From Apium graveolens (lineage: Eukaryota > Streptophyta > Magnoliopsida > Apiales > Apiaceae): a DNA stretch of 64,000 bases. Under the pieces are notes generated by a model. It saw nothing but the letters and a program-made list of their open reading frames with translations. It was not told the origin of the DNA and did not search any database. Made by a program: the position numbers and the translations under genes. The DNA is taken from positions 233,761,701 through 233,825,700 of the forward strand of contig NC_133649.1 of assembly GCF_009905375.1 (NCBI RefSeq), read 5' to 3'. Numbering within the stretch: position 1 is the stretch's first letter; each line of letters opens with the position of its first letter. Positions 12,083-24,380 of the stretch are shown here, piece by piece.

Positions 12083-12387
12083 ATGCCTATGAGATTCTTC
12101 CATGGTAATCGGGGCAGAGTTCCAGTTTCTTCAGTGTCAAGCTCTTCTGAGGTAGTTGTATTGGACCAAGGATGGTCTATTGAGTTGTTGTGTTAAGTTA
12201 GTTGCGTCAGGATCGTTTATTGTAAGTTAGTCTTGTAATAGTTGTGACCTAAATCATACATAAACCTGGTAAAGGTCTTGGTAAAGGGGTCGTAGTTATG
12301 TATTATTAATGATTTGGCTTGTAGTATGATTGTTATCATTGTTATTAGTGACGTCAACTCTTGACTTCGGGGTAGAGGCCGTCACAG

Positions 12388-12400
12388 TTGGTATCAGAGC
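12388..12400 (+). promoter_or_regulatory. Primer-binding site of Gyp-A (initiator tRNA-Met)
   Basis: TTGGTATCAGAGC one base after the 5' LTR end; this is the standard plant initiator-tRNA-Met primer site. Confidence 0.9.
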
Positions 12401-13861
12401 TACAGGTTTAACTCCCTGATTTAGGTTAGGAGCAGAGTCAGAAGAGTGTAGGAAGGTTTATATATAGATGTGATTCAGCAACTCAATTAGAGGAGCGAGT
12501 TTATGAGTTCAGTCAAGGGTTCCAGAGGCGTAACCCTGACGTTTATTGAGGATTGGATGGAACTGCCCTAACCTAGAGTACGTTTCCTTCATATATGTAT
12601 TATTAGTAATGTCCGGTAGAGATTTCTAGTTTTCCCATCGAGAAAACGAGTCTGATTGCGAGGATTCAGTGTTTGAGCGGGCCCTTGATGTGTCAGCTGA
12701 AGAGACGCCAACTTTATTTCTAAATATCACATTTTCTATGTCAAGGAATGTCGTTGGACTGAGTGTGTGACCTCGGTAAGTTTAGATAGTATGATGGTAG
12801 TTGGTGGCTTCTATAGCAGCCAAGTCTTATAGTGAATGTGGAGCAGTACTGTGGTTTATATCTTGAACCCTTATACTTCCTCCTTGAGACGTATTTTGCT
12901 GCCAGAATAATGTTTACTATCCCATAAGTTGCTTATTTTCCTGTGAGAAAATTAAAAACGTGAAGTAAGCAACCTAGGGTCCTATTGATCTCATTACAAA
13001 TCAGAGTCTTCTCTTCCTATTTGTGAATTTTCTACATAAACATCGTTTCTTTCCTCAGTGATTCTTTCGGTTGATTGGGGCAAATAATGCATATGATTTG
13101 ACTATTTGTCTGTGTGACAAAGGGTCTGGTGGGACGCCGCCGAGTTATGTGTTGTGAACTATGCGGTACTAAGACTGGCCATCTTATGTACTTGTATGGT
13201 TGCTCTCAGTCATACCTACATCTTCTTCACTGTTACTTCTCATTCAATTTCCTTGATTTTGAAATTTCATTTGGTATTCCATGATAATAAATTTCTTCAG
13301 AGACCTCTGCAATCAGACTGCCCTAGTTATTGAAAGCAAATAAGAGTTGACTGTCAAGAAGAACGAAAGTCCTATATCAGGATGTTATTTAAGAATAAGG
13401 GTAGCAGCGAAGGTTCAAAATTTATTGGTGGAGTTATAGCCTCGGGAAAAGTAATTCAGTGGTTGGTAAATTACTTGTGGGTGATAAGAAATCATCCTTA
13501 GAGGAATGGTTGGTTGAAATTTGGACTATAGTGCCTAGAAGAGTCCTGGCGTTCCTTAAGTTGACCTGATTTACCAGTTATTCTATGTAATTGGTGGTTG
13601 ATATGGCCAACCAACTATTGTAGTATACCAAATTAGTGCTGATGTGGTAATTGAGTAGTGACGAGAAATTAGTCAGTTGTTGTTTTATTAAGGAGCCATG
13701 CTACGGTGTTTAGTTTCTTTATACTTTACTTTTCCTGTACTGTTGTTGATTCGGCTACTGTCATTGTTGCTAGTGCTGCTAATCTAGATTCCTTTTATAA
13801 TTGGACCTGATATTAAAGACATGGGTACTATGATTGGGCAGCATTTTCTTGATACAGGAAG
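12401..13861 (+). other. Gyp-A untranslated leader
   Basis: 1.46 kb between primer site and gag with no long ORF and no recognised structure. Confidence 0.6.
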
Positions 13862-14953
13862 ATGCCACCCAAGAAAGCTACCCAGTCTAAAGAGAATAGT
13901 AGTAGTGTTTCTTTGGGTCCAGGTATAAATGAAATTCTAGATTTGTTACACCAGCAGCAACAACAACAACAACAACAGTTAATCCAACAGGTTCAGCAAC
14001 AGCAAGTACTGTTACAGCAGCAACAGCAAGGAGTGAACCAAAGTGTCAATTTCAAATCTTTCCAGAGTGCTAAACCTCCTGAGTATAAAGGTGAACCTAA
14101 TCCAGTGGCTGCTGGAGTATGGTTAAAAGAAATGGAGAAAGCTTCCAACATCGTTCAAGTAAGTGATAATCTTAAGACCGATTATGCAAGCTATTTCTTG
14201 AAAAATGAAGCGAATTACTAGTGGGAGTCAACTAGAGCGTTAGAAGGAGAAAGCCATGTTCCATGGGCTAGATTTACCGAGTTATTTTTGGAAAAGTATT
14301 TCCCAGATTGTGTGCAGAGTAAAATGGAGATTGGTTTTCTAGAATTGAAACAAGGCGGTAGAAGTGTAGTTGTGTATGAGGCTAAGTTCACAGAGTTGGC
14401 TAGGTTTGTACCAGATTATGTATGTTGTGAAGCTCAGAAGGCAAGGAGGTTCCAACAAGGGTTGAAGCCTGAAATTCACAGCGGAGTTGTGGCACTGCAA
14501 CTCAAGACGTGTCATTTCATAGTTCAGGCTGCCTTAGTAATTGAATTTGATTAGAAGCTAGCCGCTAGAGAAAAAGAAGATAAGAAACGAAAGATATATG
14601 ATGTGGAAGGAGCATCAGGTCAAGAAGGATTTAGCCAGAAGTCTCAGGAAAAGTTTAGAAGGGATAAGAATAAAGAATTCAAAGGACAAAGCATTTCTTT
14701 AATAAGCCTAATAACACCTCAGTCAGCCTCTAACCAAGCCAAATTGGTCAAGTCTCCTATATCGGAATGCAAACAATATGGTAAAAGGCATAGTGGAGTG
14801 TGTAAAGCAAATACTGAATGTTTCAGGTGTGAACAGAAAGGACATTATGCGTCGGAGTGTAAAGTGGAAAATCCAGGAGTCACTTGTTATAATTGTGGTA
14901 AGGTAGGGCATGTGGCCAAGAACTGTAGAATTGCTTCCCGAGATAGCATGTGA
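13862..14953 (+). pseudogene. gag: Gyp-A gag (nucleocapsid/capsid polyprotein), two nonsense codons
   Basis: Structural polyprotein that would form virus-like particles and bind element RNA. ATG at 13862 opens a single frame of about 363 codons, interrupted only by TAG at 14219-14221 and TAG at 14552-14554. From the N terminus it has a basic MPPKK start, a Gln-rich tract (residues about 33-60, CAA/CAG runs), a capsid-like region with PPEYKGEPNP and F.ELFLEKYFP, and two CCHC zinc knuckles near the end (C-F-R-C...H...C and C-Y-N-C...H...C). A short stretch around 14680-14730 reads out of family pattern, suggesting a compensated frameshift. The order and motifs fit Tekay/Del chromovirus gag. Confidence 0.85.
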
Positions 14954-16590
14954 GGTAGTGCATCAAAAGGTCTGACATCCAGTACATCCAAGGCTAAGAC
15001 TTGTAATATGATTAAAAAGGTCAGCTGCTCAAGACCCTGATAAGGAACCAAGGTAATGATTGATTACCAGAAGAGGCAAATAGTAATATTTACGGGACTT
15101 AATATTAGGATGAGTATCTGAGGGCATAAGCAAGAGTGTAAAGCATAACTAGCGCACGTCGTGGATATCAAGAAAAGTGGAAGAGATGTAGATAGCGGGT
15201 GAAGTCCTAAAGGTTTTACCGGATGACTTACCAGGATTACCTCGGAGTATGAGGTAGGATCTCTCATTGGTTACTGTGCAGAGTCGGGTCGGTGTCAAAA
15301 GCCCATATTGTATGACCCAATAGGACTCAAGTAATCAATTAAGGAAACTTCAGGATTGTGATATTAAAGAATAATGAGACAAGATGTATTCTGTGTTGTG
15401 CACTGATGTGGTTTATAGAAAAGAAGAATGGATGTATGACGTTACGTGCTGGTTATCAGAAGTTGGAAAAGTTGCTGAAAAGAAATAAGTGATCCCTGCA
15501 TAGAATTGATTATCTATATGATTCAATTAAAAGAATGTGTTGATTCTTGGAGGAAGACCTAAAATCAGGATATTGTTAGTTAAAGGTAAGCATGAGGTCA
15601 TACTAAAGACTGTGTTTAGAGTGAGGTATGGACATTATGAGTTCTGATGATATTACTCGGATTAACAAATACACTAGTCATATTTGAACGTTTATTAAAC
15701 AAAGTGTATAAGGAGTACTTGTATAAGTGTAATTATATTTATTGATAACATCCTCAGCTATTTAGAATCTAGAGAATCCATATAGAACGCCCAAGGATTT
15801 TCCTATGAAGGTTGAACAGAGAGCGATTGTATATTAAGATTTCAAGGTATGAATTTTGGTTGAGGTTACCAAAAGATTATGGTTACCCTATTAACGACCA
15901 CTCAAACAAAGCTAGTGTAGTAGAAGATATGTAATTAAGGCCCCTGAAAAGTTAGCAAAAAGAATTGGAAAGAGTGAGAGTTGAATTTGAACAATCGAAG
16001 GTGAAAAGAAGCCTCTGTACGAAATTCATTTTTAGTCCAAGTTGATTGAAAAGATAAGGGAATTGTTAGGCCTTGAACTAGTTTACAAGATTATTAATAC
16101 GGAATATTGATTTGGGAAAGGTTAAAATTAACTCATGATATACAAAGGGCGAATGCAGATTCGTGTCGGAAGGATATAGAGATAAAAGTTGGAACATTAA
16201 CATTGTTTGAAGTTTCGCCTTGAAAAGGAATAGTAAGATTTGAGCATAAAAGTAAGCTAAGCCCTAGGAATTTCGGATCGTGTGAGGTATTGAGAAAAGT
16301 AAGTAACGTCGTCAATGAGCTAGCGTTGTTGCCATAGCGGCAGCATACTCCTAGTATGTTTTGGGTCTTTGTGTCAAAGTAAAATATTCATTATTTAATT
16401 AAATCAGGGTGTATGACCCAATCTAGTCCTAGATCATAGAAAGCGAGACCTCAGGAATAAGTCTATTCCTATAGTAAATATGATTTGGAGAAATTCCCGA
16501 GTGGAAGAGTCCACCTGGGAGTTAGAGTCAGATATGCTTGACAAATATCCTCACTTGTTTGGTTAAATCAGATTCTGAGGACAGAATCTT
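14954..16590 (+). pseudogene. pol: Gyp-A pol remnant (RT start, chromovirus C-terminal tail)
   Basis: Heavily decayed. About 15120-15250 reads as the AHVVD...LPDDLPGLP linker that precedes chromovirus reverse transcriptase, and 15290-15360 as the PY.M...EL motif region. 15610-15660 carries a RYGHYEF-like motif, 15700-15770 a degraded FIDDIL active-site region, and 15840-15870 an EFWL-like motif. After about 15900 it jumps to the integrase C-terminal region (FEV.P.KG..RF..K.KLSPR-like, 16200-16280). It ends with a WELESDM...YPHLF tail (16510-16560), typical of Tekay/Del polyproteins. Protease, RNase H and the integrase core are missing. No functional enzyme is possible. Confidence 0.75.
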
Positions 16591-16604
16591 TTAAGGGGGA
16601 AGGA
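16588..16604 (+). promoter_or_regulatory. Polypurine tract of Gyp-A
   Basis: TTTTAAGGGGGAAGGA directly before the 3' LTR; the purine run is the expected plus-strand primer. Confidence 0.8.
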
Positions 16605-19600
16605 TATAACGACTCGCGTATTTTCGTATTATTTAAAAGTGTAATTATGGAATTATTAAATAAATAAAATATGTATACCTTCTATCAGCTATGTGTTGTT
16701 TTATTAATATCTATGTGTGATTTATGGTATATCAGGTTCTTCGCGTAATTAATTATTGAGTATACTGAATTATTTTCACTTTTAAAAGTGGATTTAATAC
16801 AAAATTATTTGCATAAATATTTGGATTGTCCCTAAAATTATTTTTATGATTTTATAATTTCAATAATTATTTTTGGGATTTTATAAAATTTATAAATCTA
16901 TATTTCATCAATTATTTAGCCATGTATGGTTTTCTGATTGCATTTATCTGTAAAATATGTATTTAGTTCAATAATTCTTCAAAAATTATGAAACTCATAT
17001 TTATTTAAGTTTGAAATATTCCTGAGAATTTTAAAATTATTTTGGAAATTTTTGGGATTTATTTTACCCTCGCGTCGATTCCTTTAATTGCTAAAAGTGG
17101 GTATAAATTTATTTTCAATTTTTTTTAAAAATTAAGAAATTTACATTTTTATTAATTCGGGATATTTATAACATTTTAAAACTATTTTTGTAATTTTCTG
17201 AATTTGTTTTAAGTGCAGCTCGATTCGTTAATTGTGAAATGCGAGTACGAGTTGCGTTTCAAAAATACTCTAAAAATTATGAAAATTTTATTTTATGAAC
17301 TTTTGAATATTTAGAGATTTTTGGTATTAAAATATTAATTTTTCGATAAATTTTAAAATATAGTTGATTCCTTAAACTACCCGAGAAATGAATCAGAATT
17401 TGTATAAAAGCGAACCAGGGCACGTGTAACCCATGCAGGCTAACTAAATTGCTGAGAATCAATTGTTTTGAAACGTGGCAGCTTCACAAATAATAATAAT
17501 AATAAACAAAATAAACAAAAACACCCAAACGCACAAAACCCCTCCCATGGTCAGTTTTCTTCTCCTGTAACCTTGTCTTCTCCCCCTTTTCTTTCCATTT
17601 ATGCTCCCGGATTCAGGTGAGTTGCTGTCGTATTTTTTTGGTTGTTTTTTTTCTATCTCCGGTTATACTTTGCTTCGTCCTTATAATATGGGTTCAGCTT
17701 TGGTATTTGATCATGTGTATACACATGCATATGCGTGTGTATATCACAGTTGAGTTGTTTGTTGAGGTTGCTTAGTTACTGATTGTTGTTGCTCCTGATT
17801 GCCGCCTGTTTCTTTTGGTTGCCGCCGATATTTTCCGGCGAGGCGACCCAGCTGTGCAGCGCATGCATAGTTATGTTCATGTGGTTTTGTCCGATTGGTT
17901 TGATATTCTTTTATATAAAATTCTACAAGAATTATTTGACTAAAAATTTCATGAAATAAATAATTTCGTATAGGTGGAATTTTATTTAATCTATAAAATT
18001 CGTAGCGGACACCCGAAATAATCGGGAACCGACGAATTTTGCCGACGTCAACAATGATTTTCGATGAGTTGACGGTGGACTATGATGATCCTTCTGAGTC
18101 CTAAAATTTTATAATATTAATTTAGTTCGTAGAATTAATTCCAAAATGAGAAATATTTATCCGGTATTTAAAGATTGTATTGAGATTTGAAATGTCTATT
18201 TATTTATGATTGGGTTATGAATTTGAGTTGATTGGATGGATTGTTGGATTGGTTGTTGATTGAGACGTCGATTTTTGTTCGACGAGTAGTCCAATAAACA
18301 AAGGAAACGCTACCCGATTTTCGGGAAAATAATTCCAAAAATTTGGAAACATATCCTGTAAATCGGAAATGTCAGTCGAATGTACATAACTATATAATTA
18401 TAAATATGACTATTTTACAAGAGTGCTTGCGTGTTGTGATAAATGTATTGTAAAGATTCGTCAACCTTATCTTCTAAATCGACAGCTGTATATAATTATC
18501 GGAAAAGGATATTGAACCAAGTTGTGAATGCGAAACCTGATTGTATGTTGTGGTGAAATATTTTACCAAAACCAATAACCCTAATGTCGTAAAATGACGA
18601 GTATATGTATTTTCTAAAAATGAACACCAAACCAATTTTTGATAATGTGAACCCTAATTGTTGCGTGTGATATTGTAATATGTATAATTACGAGTCAGGG
18701 ATTTGATATCGTATGGGTAGGTTTGTTAGCGAGGATATGTCAAGCATACCTAGACGTCTAACATAGAGTATTTCGACTCCTGTAGGTTCTAGTCGAAGGA
18801 CTCAATAATTGATATCGAACAAAAGATAACCTAGTGATCAGTCGGCAAGCGCAACGAGGTTCCAATCGAAGGACCTGAGCGTTGAAGTCGGATCCAGGAT
18901 AGTCTACTAATTAGATGATAATGCCCGAACATTCGAATCGATCCAAAATCACTCAGTGATAGTTGTAAAGCTCTGCAAGGCAAGTACATCTGACCATTAT
19001 TTTATGGTTCATTATATATGAATAGCTAATATTTTAATCTCATCATGGAACATAAACGTTTTATGTTACGTATCCCTTGTATTTCTAAATCATTGTTTTA
19101 AATCTGTTTTGGGGAAAAGTAACTTTGAAAGGTACCTATCTCAAATGAAAATGATTGTGAACCAGTTTTTATGTGTGCTGTTAAAATGAATGATTTTAAA
19201 ATGAGATAGGTACAATTGATTTTTGAAAACTGGATAAAACGATCAGATATGGGATATATTGGGGCCATGGGGCCTATTGAGGTGGCGTAAGAGATTAATT
19301 CAGTTGCGCGCAAATTATAACCGATTAGTCCAGCAGGTCAGAGACCTAGCTAGTCTCTGAGTTCCAGAACAGGTATATGGGATGGCGGTTGGAGTGTTCT
19401 AGTGTTGATAGCCTGATCAGTTGTCTTCACATATCCGTACATATCTAATTTGGCTTTGTGGTTCCCGTAATGGAACAAGTGGTTTATACAGTGGATTTGG
19501 AAATGAAAATGGCATGCTAGAATTAAACTCTGGTATTTGCACACAACACACTACTACATTTGTTTTGTTGAAAGCATGCTAGTTTTGAATATCCAGTTTA

Positions 19601-20052
19601 TGAATGTTTACCATGTTTTTGTAAATGAGCTGTAATCTATGTTCCTATCACTGTTTTACCATAAATTGCTTACTTGTTATTCATATAGTGGTACTGCTGA
19701 GCAATTGATTGCTCACCCTTGCAGAATGTTTTATATATTTATGGTAGATGCCTATGAGATTCTTCCATGGTAATCGGGGCAGAGTTCCAGTTCCTTCTGT
19801 GTCAAGCTCCTCTGAGGTAGTTGTGTTGGACCAATGATGGTCTGTTCAGTTGCTGTGTTAAGTTAGCTGCGTCATGATGGTTTGTTGTAAGTTAGTCTTG
19901 TAATAGTTATGACCTAAATCATACTTAGACCTGGTAAAGGTCTTGGTAAAGGAGTCATAGTTATGTATTATTAATGATTTGGCTTGTAGTATGATTGTTA
20001 TCATTGTTATAAGTGACGTCAACTCCTGACCCCGGGGTTTGAGGCCGTCACA
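16605..20052 (+). repeat. Gyp-A 3' LTR
   Basis: Aligns with the 5' LTR throughout, with scattered substitutions and indels. It carries about 52 bp of GCCGCC-containing sequence near 17789-17840 that the 5' LTR lacks. TATA at 17403, splice donor at 17617. Ends GCCGTCACA followed by the ATTGG duplication. Confidence 0.9.
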
Positions 20053-20080
20053 ATTGGTTGTACTAATAATAATTGGAAGC

Positions 20081-20632
20081 GGTTAAATATCAAAGTGATC
20101 ACTCAACTGAATGCTATATATCAGTTTAATCATCAAACTTAACAGCGTATCATTTGAATCATTAAAGTCATAATAAATATTAAACTGATGCCTCAAAATA
20201 TGTGCTCGATAAATAAAAATTATTTTATGGAGTTCTATATATTTTTCTTGAATCCTATTACAGCCAAATAAAAATGTACGAATTCTATTATTTTATACAA
20301 TATAGTAAGATTTTTAAAAATTTATCTACTATTTATTTTTAATTTTGTAGTCATTTTATTTATTTAAATAAAAATACTTAGTTGATAAATTTTTAATAAT
20401 CTCACAATATCATGTATAATAATATGAATTAATAACTTTTCATTTGGTTGTAATAAGATTTAAGAAAAATGTTTACAATTTCATAAAATAAATTTTAATT
20501 CTCGAGCATATTTTTTGAGGTATATGTTTGATATTTATTGTGACTTTAATGATCCAAATGATAACCCATTAAGTTTGATGATTAAACTGATACATAACCT
20601 TCAATTGAGTGACCACTTTGATATTTAAACCA
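20081..20632. mobile_element. Foldback MITE, probably Mutator-like
   Basis: A 552-bp non-coding element whose first ~130 bp (starting GGTTAAATATCAAAGTG) reappear inverted at its end (finishing CTTTGATATTTAAACC) with scattered mismatches. The middle is very AT-rich. The 10-bp direct repeat AATTGGAAGC at 20071-20080 and 20633-20642 flanks it. Long terminal inverted repeats with a 9-11-bp duplication fit Mutator-type MITEs. It inserted in the copia relic just right of Gyp-A. Confidence 0.8.
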
Positions 20633-20642
20633 AATTGGAAGC

Positions 20643-23430
20643 ATCTTTCTTGCTGGAGAATCAAGGCACAAATCTTCTTATCAAACAGTTCTGCATCAAA
20701 GGACAAAATGTCAGTTCAATGAGGGATTAGTGTTTCATCTCAAGCATTAAGGTTGAGTAGCTTGCTCTTCTTAGAGTAAGGAAATAATGTGCTCGTAGCT
20801 AAAATGAAATCTCGGGAAAATGTGAAGTCAATGGTTACTACTGTAAAGCTTCATCTAACAAAAGTTTAGTTATGTCAATAGAAGCTCTCACATTTGAACA
20901 TCAACACAAGGAACTCTTATGTAAAAAGGGTTTAGTGAGAGGACTGCTTCATCTAGAATCCAGAAGGATGAAATATGTGAGGCATGTCAAAAGGAGAAGT
21001 CAAAGGCAACATCACACAGAAGTAAAGATATGGTTAACATTACTGAGCCGTTTCAGATAACTGAGTGAATTTCTACGGACCTGTAAATGTCATGTCTACA
21101 TCGAAGTAAAGAAATACTCTAGTGATGGTGGATGACTACTCTTAATAAACAAAGTTGTTGCTCGTGCATTCTAAAGACAAGACGTCACAGATGGTGACTG
21201 ATCATATCAAAGAAGATCCAGCTGGAAGAAACTGTAACAGAAATGATCTTGTGGTCAGATAATGGGACTGAATTCAGGAAGCAGTTCTGATTAATATCTA
21301 TAATAACAAGAATATTTTGAGACATATTCAGCATTGGGAGCTCTGTGTCAGAATTAAGTGGTACAAACAAAGAACCGGAACTTGATTATTAAAGGAATAA
21401 GAAAAATATCAAGCAAATCAAGGCTTTCTAAATACGAAAGGGCTGGAGCAGTTAACACAATTTGCTACAAGTAAGATCAGACCTTGATCATGATGTATAC
21501 ATGAAGACCACTAATGAGTTAATGGCCATCAGAAGCGAACATTAAAAAACTTTAAATGTTTGGAAGAGAATATTCTGCAAAAGCAAACAATGAAAAGTTT
21601 TCATTTGTTTGAAGATCTTGGAATTTGCAGCTAAGAATCATAAGGATATTTTTCATGGCTACTTAGAGGAGTCTGCAAACTACAAGGCGTTTATGGTTAA
21701 TTAATAGAGGATGATTGAAAGTCAAATTGCATAGTTCAAAAACATCATGCTCCAAGCAGTTACAGGAGAAATTAATGGTAAATGATTTATATCCAAGCAA
21801 TGGAATGGCAGTGTAATACACAACTCATTACTTTAATGAAGCCAGTCAACATGGATAAGGATTTTCAGGATATCCCAACAACAACTTAGTTGGAGCAAAA
21901 TAAGGATCAACTAATCAGACATAACACCACATTAAAAATCAAGAGAACACAACAAGACCATATCCGCTGAGACAAAGTATTTGATGTCAATATTATTCCC
22001 ATAGTCTAGTTCTTAAGTGATCCAGATGGTGGGGTAATGATTTGCAGGGCTACTAAATATGAATGATTATTTCTCTAGTATTTTATCTAAAGAAGAAACT
22101 AGGAAAATTGCAGGAGCTCTGATAGATCCGGATTGATTGGGTGATTGAAAAGAAAGATGAACTCAATCAATCAGAAAGTAGATTGTAGGGAAGCTAGTAT
22201 CCAAAACAAATGACAATATTATAACTGGTACAAGGATAACCAGAAGTCAAAACTGGATGATGATGGCTTTATTACGAGGGACAAGGCCAAAATGGATGCC
22301 AGGTTATTATTAGGAAGCAGTATCTAGCAGAAAGCACCAGTGACGAGACTTGAGGATATTACGACATATCAGGCTCCTGATGCACATTCAAACTTCAATA
22401 TCTATCTGGTGAATGTGAACAAGTGCATTCCTGGTTAGTGAGTCAAAAGAGGAAGTCAATGTTCAACAGTTCATGGACTTTGTAGTTTCAGATCAATTAG
22501 ACTCTATATATCTTTTCTTCACAAGCTGACTTCAGGTTTGTATAAACTAGTATCTTACTGAAAAAATTGTCAAGGACATGGTATGGTACTCTAACTGAAG
22601 TTGTAGTTAAATATGAACTAGTAGAGTCATCATATTAATATCTCTATTTATCACTAGGCACGGACATAATGTTATATATGTGTAGTGACATAATGATAAT
22701 ATTATATGTTGATATACTAACGAAAAGTTGTGCAAGTTATTTGCTAAGTAATTGTAGAGTAGGTATGGAAGAGCATGTTGGAAAGGTTGTAATTCTATTT
22801 AGAATTACTGGAAGAAATCCAAAAGAATATTTCTTTTAGGAGCACAAGTAAACCAAAAGAATGATGAAACCACTAAAGCTTGATCAGTGCAACTCAGGTC
22901 TAATGACAAGCTATAGAGGTATGACAAGTTCATTCTTTTCTCAAATACAAATAGACAACATGTAATGTTCTCAAGATACCAATGTGCAAGGTTCTAAGTG
23001 GATCCTAGAGAATCCAATCTTATAGCTATTAACAAGATTTTTGGACATCTTAAGGGACTACCAACACTTAGAGTATTGTACCCTAAAAACATTTTGCTTA
23101 ACATGTTTGGCTATATAGACAGAGATTACGCAGGTTGTAAGAAAGACAAGAGAAGCATCTTTGGAAGATATCAATTTTAGTGATATGAGAAGCATCTTAA
23201 GTAGCTGTCAACTTCGTGGAAGAAGATTAATTTCTTGTTATGATAAAAGACAACTTCAACTCCAACAACTCTGAGGAACGCTCTATGACAATGCACCTTC
23301 ACACCAGGTATCTTTTCTTTTGAGAGTATGTCTTTTAGTCAAAGACTTACTTGTAGAAACAGTTACTAAATCACTTGATGAAATTAATTTTTCAAGTCTA
23401 ACTTGTAATCTTGGGATACTACTGATTGCA
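20643..23430 (+). pseudogene. pol: Decayed Ty1-copia pol (integrase, RT, RNase H)
   Basis: Read by joining several frames. At 20920-21020 is the pre-integrase zinc-finger region (KKGLVRGL..., then an EICEACQK-like block). At 21250-21280 is the integrase WSDNGTEF block carrying the second catalytic Asp. At 22250-22310 the RT start region appears (DDGF.TR..A.), and at 22680-22800 a degraded metal-binding region. At 22998-23180 a 60-codon open piece matches the copia RNase H stretch (DPRE..L.A..KIF.HLKG...YPK...GY.D.DYAGCK.D..S). 23360-23425 matches the pol C terminus (TKSLDE..F..L...LG). Stops and indels occur throughout. Its closest pattern in the window is the Sirevirus pol. Gyp-A and the MITE inserted on its left side. 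Confidence 0.75.
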
Positions 23431-23444
23431 TATTAGATGGAAAT

Positions 23445-24267
23445 TGTGACGACTGAAAATTTTGCGATATAATTAAGTGAATAAAGTGAGAGTTATGTGA
23501 AGTGATTATACTTGTGATTAAGTGTTGATTAATTGTCTTTACTGTATATTAGAATCTAGGAGCGTAAATAGAAGCGTTCCAATTTAAAGAGTCAGCTTAA
23601 GAGATAAGCTGTTTTGTTGGGCCGTCAGGTAGAACAGAACCCGTAACGCGTAAAAAGGAATACTATTAAAGAAGGATAAATTTCTATGATCAGACATGAG
23701 TAGAGATGTGTTCTTATGTGTGCTTACTTTTCTGTATGCATGATTACGTGATCTGTTGACATTTTTATGGATTTAAGGGAATTACTTGATTTAAATAAAG
23801 GTTTATTTAACCTTCGCGCATTTTTATAAAATTATCAGAGTAAGATAAATGCATGATAATTGTTCTGTTATCTTCGAAATAGTCCTAGAGACTTTCTAAA
23901 AATGATGAACAGATTTTTTTGGTGGTCATTGCCTTTTAAATTGATTTTTATGTTGAAAAATGTTATTATTAAAGCGAACTTGCGAAAATCATATAAAATC
24001 AACCGTACGCTCAAAATCTTATTATGAGTAATCGTTGGAAAGCTAATTTCGAAATCTATGTTTTAAAATTGTCAACTTTCTGAGAGAGATATATTTATTA
24101 TTCCAGCAATATTCTATGGGAGTAAAAAGAGAAAGGAAAATTAATTTAAAAAGGGAATTAGAGAAGTACTAAATTGCGCTTGTCCTTATTATTTATAAAC
24201 TCATCCTCCCCCTTCCTTTTCTTTCTTTCTCCCGTGCACACCATTCTCTCTTTTCTCTCTTTCTTCC
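23445..24267 (+). mobile_element. Gyp-B LTR, fragment 1 of 3 (gypsy, Tekay/Del-like)
   Basis: Starts TGTGACGACTGAAAATTTT, the form expected of a gypsy LTR start in this group, and runs rightward to the SIRE-A insertion at 24268. It has a TATA-like stretch near 24190-24196 and begins a pyrimidine-rich leader (24200-24267) that continues on the far side of SIRE-A at 34549. The last 5 bases (CTTCC) are the SIRE-A target duplication. Confidence 0.7.
24263..24267. repeat. Target-site duplication of SIRE-A (pair at 34544-34548)
   Basis: CTTCC on both sides of the element, within a CT-rich leader tract of the Gyp-B LTR. Confidence 0.9.
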
Positions 24268-24380
24268 TGTTAGGTCACACACACACTGTAGAGGGGGTGA
24301 ATATAGTGTATAGCACAATCAAATCGAACTTTAATAACTCAAGTAACAGAAAACCAACTTTATTGAAATAATAAACTCTG
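24268..24380 (-). repeat. SIRE-A 3' LTR remnant (113 bp)
   Basis: Matches the first ~113 bp (as read on +) of the intact LTR at 33948, then switches without a gap into the end of the extra ORF. Only the R/U5 end is left; U3, promoter and polypurine tract are gone. The junction shares the two bases TG with both partners, as in microhomology-mediated deletion. Confidence 0.85.

Larger units (their letters stand above)
8991..12386 (+). repeat. Gyp-A 5' LTR
   Basis: Begins TATAACGACTCGCG (a decayed TGTAACGAC-type start) and ends GCCGTCACA directly before the primer site. It matches 16605-20052 along its length. It contains a TATA box (9789), a pyrimidine-rich leader, a splice-donor consensus (10002) and an acceptor consensus (12082). 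It lacks a ~52-bp GC-rich block that the 3' LTR has at about 17789-17840. Confidence 0.9.
8991..20052 (+). mobile_element. Gyp-A: Ty3-gypsy (Tekay/Del-like) LTR retrotransposon
   Basis: An 11.06-kb element with two long LTRs (8991-12386 and 16605-20052), a tRNA-Met primer site, gag with two zinc knuckles, remnants of RT, a chromovirus-type pol tail, and a polypurine tract. The 5-bp target duplication ATTGG at 8986-8990 and 20053-20057 is perfect. The internal region is only 4.2 kb. Protease, most of RNase H and most of integrase are missing, and stops break the rest, so it is non-autonomous. It sits in what looks like an older copia element. Confidence 0.9.
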
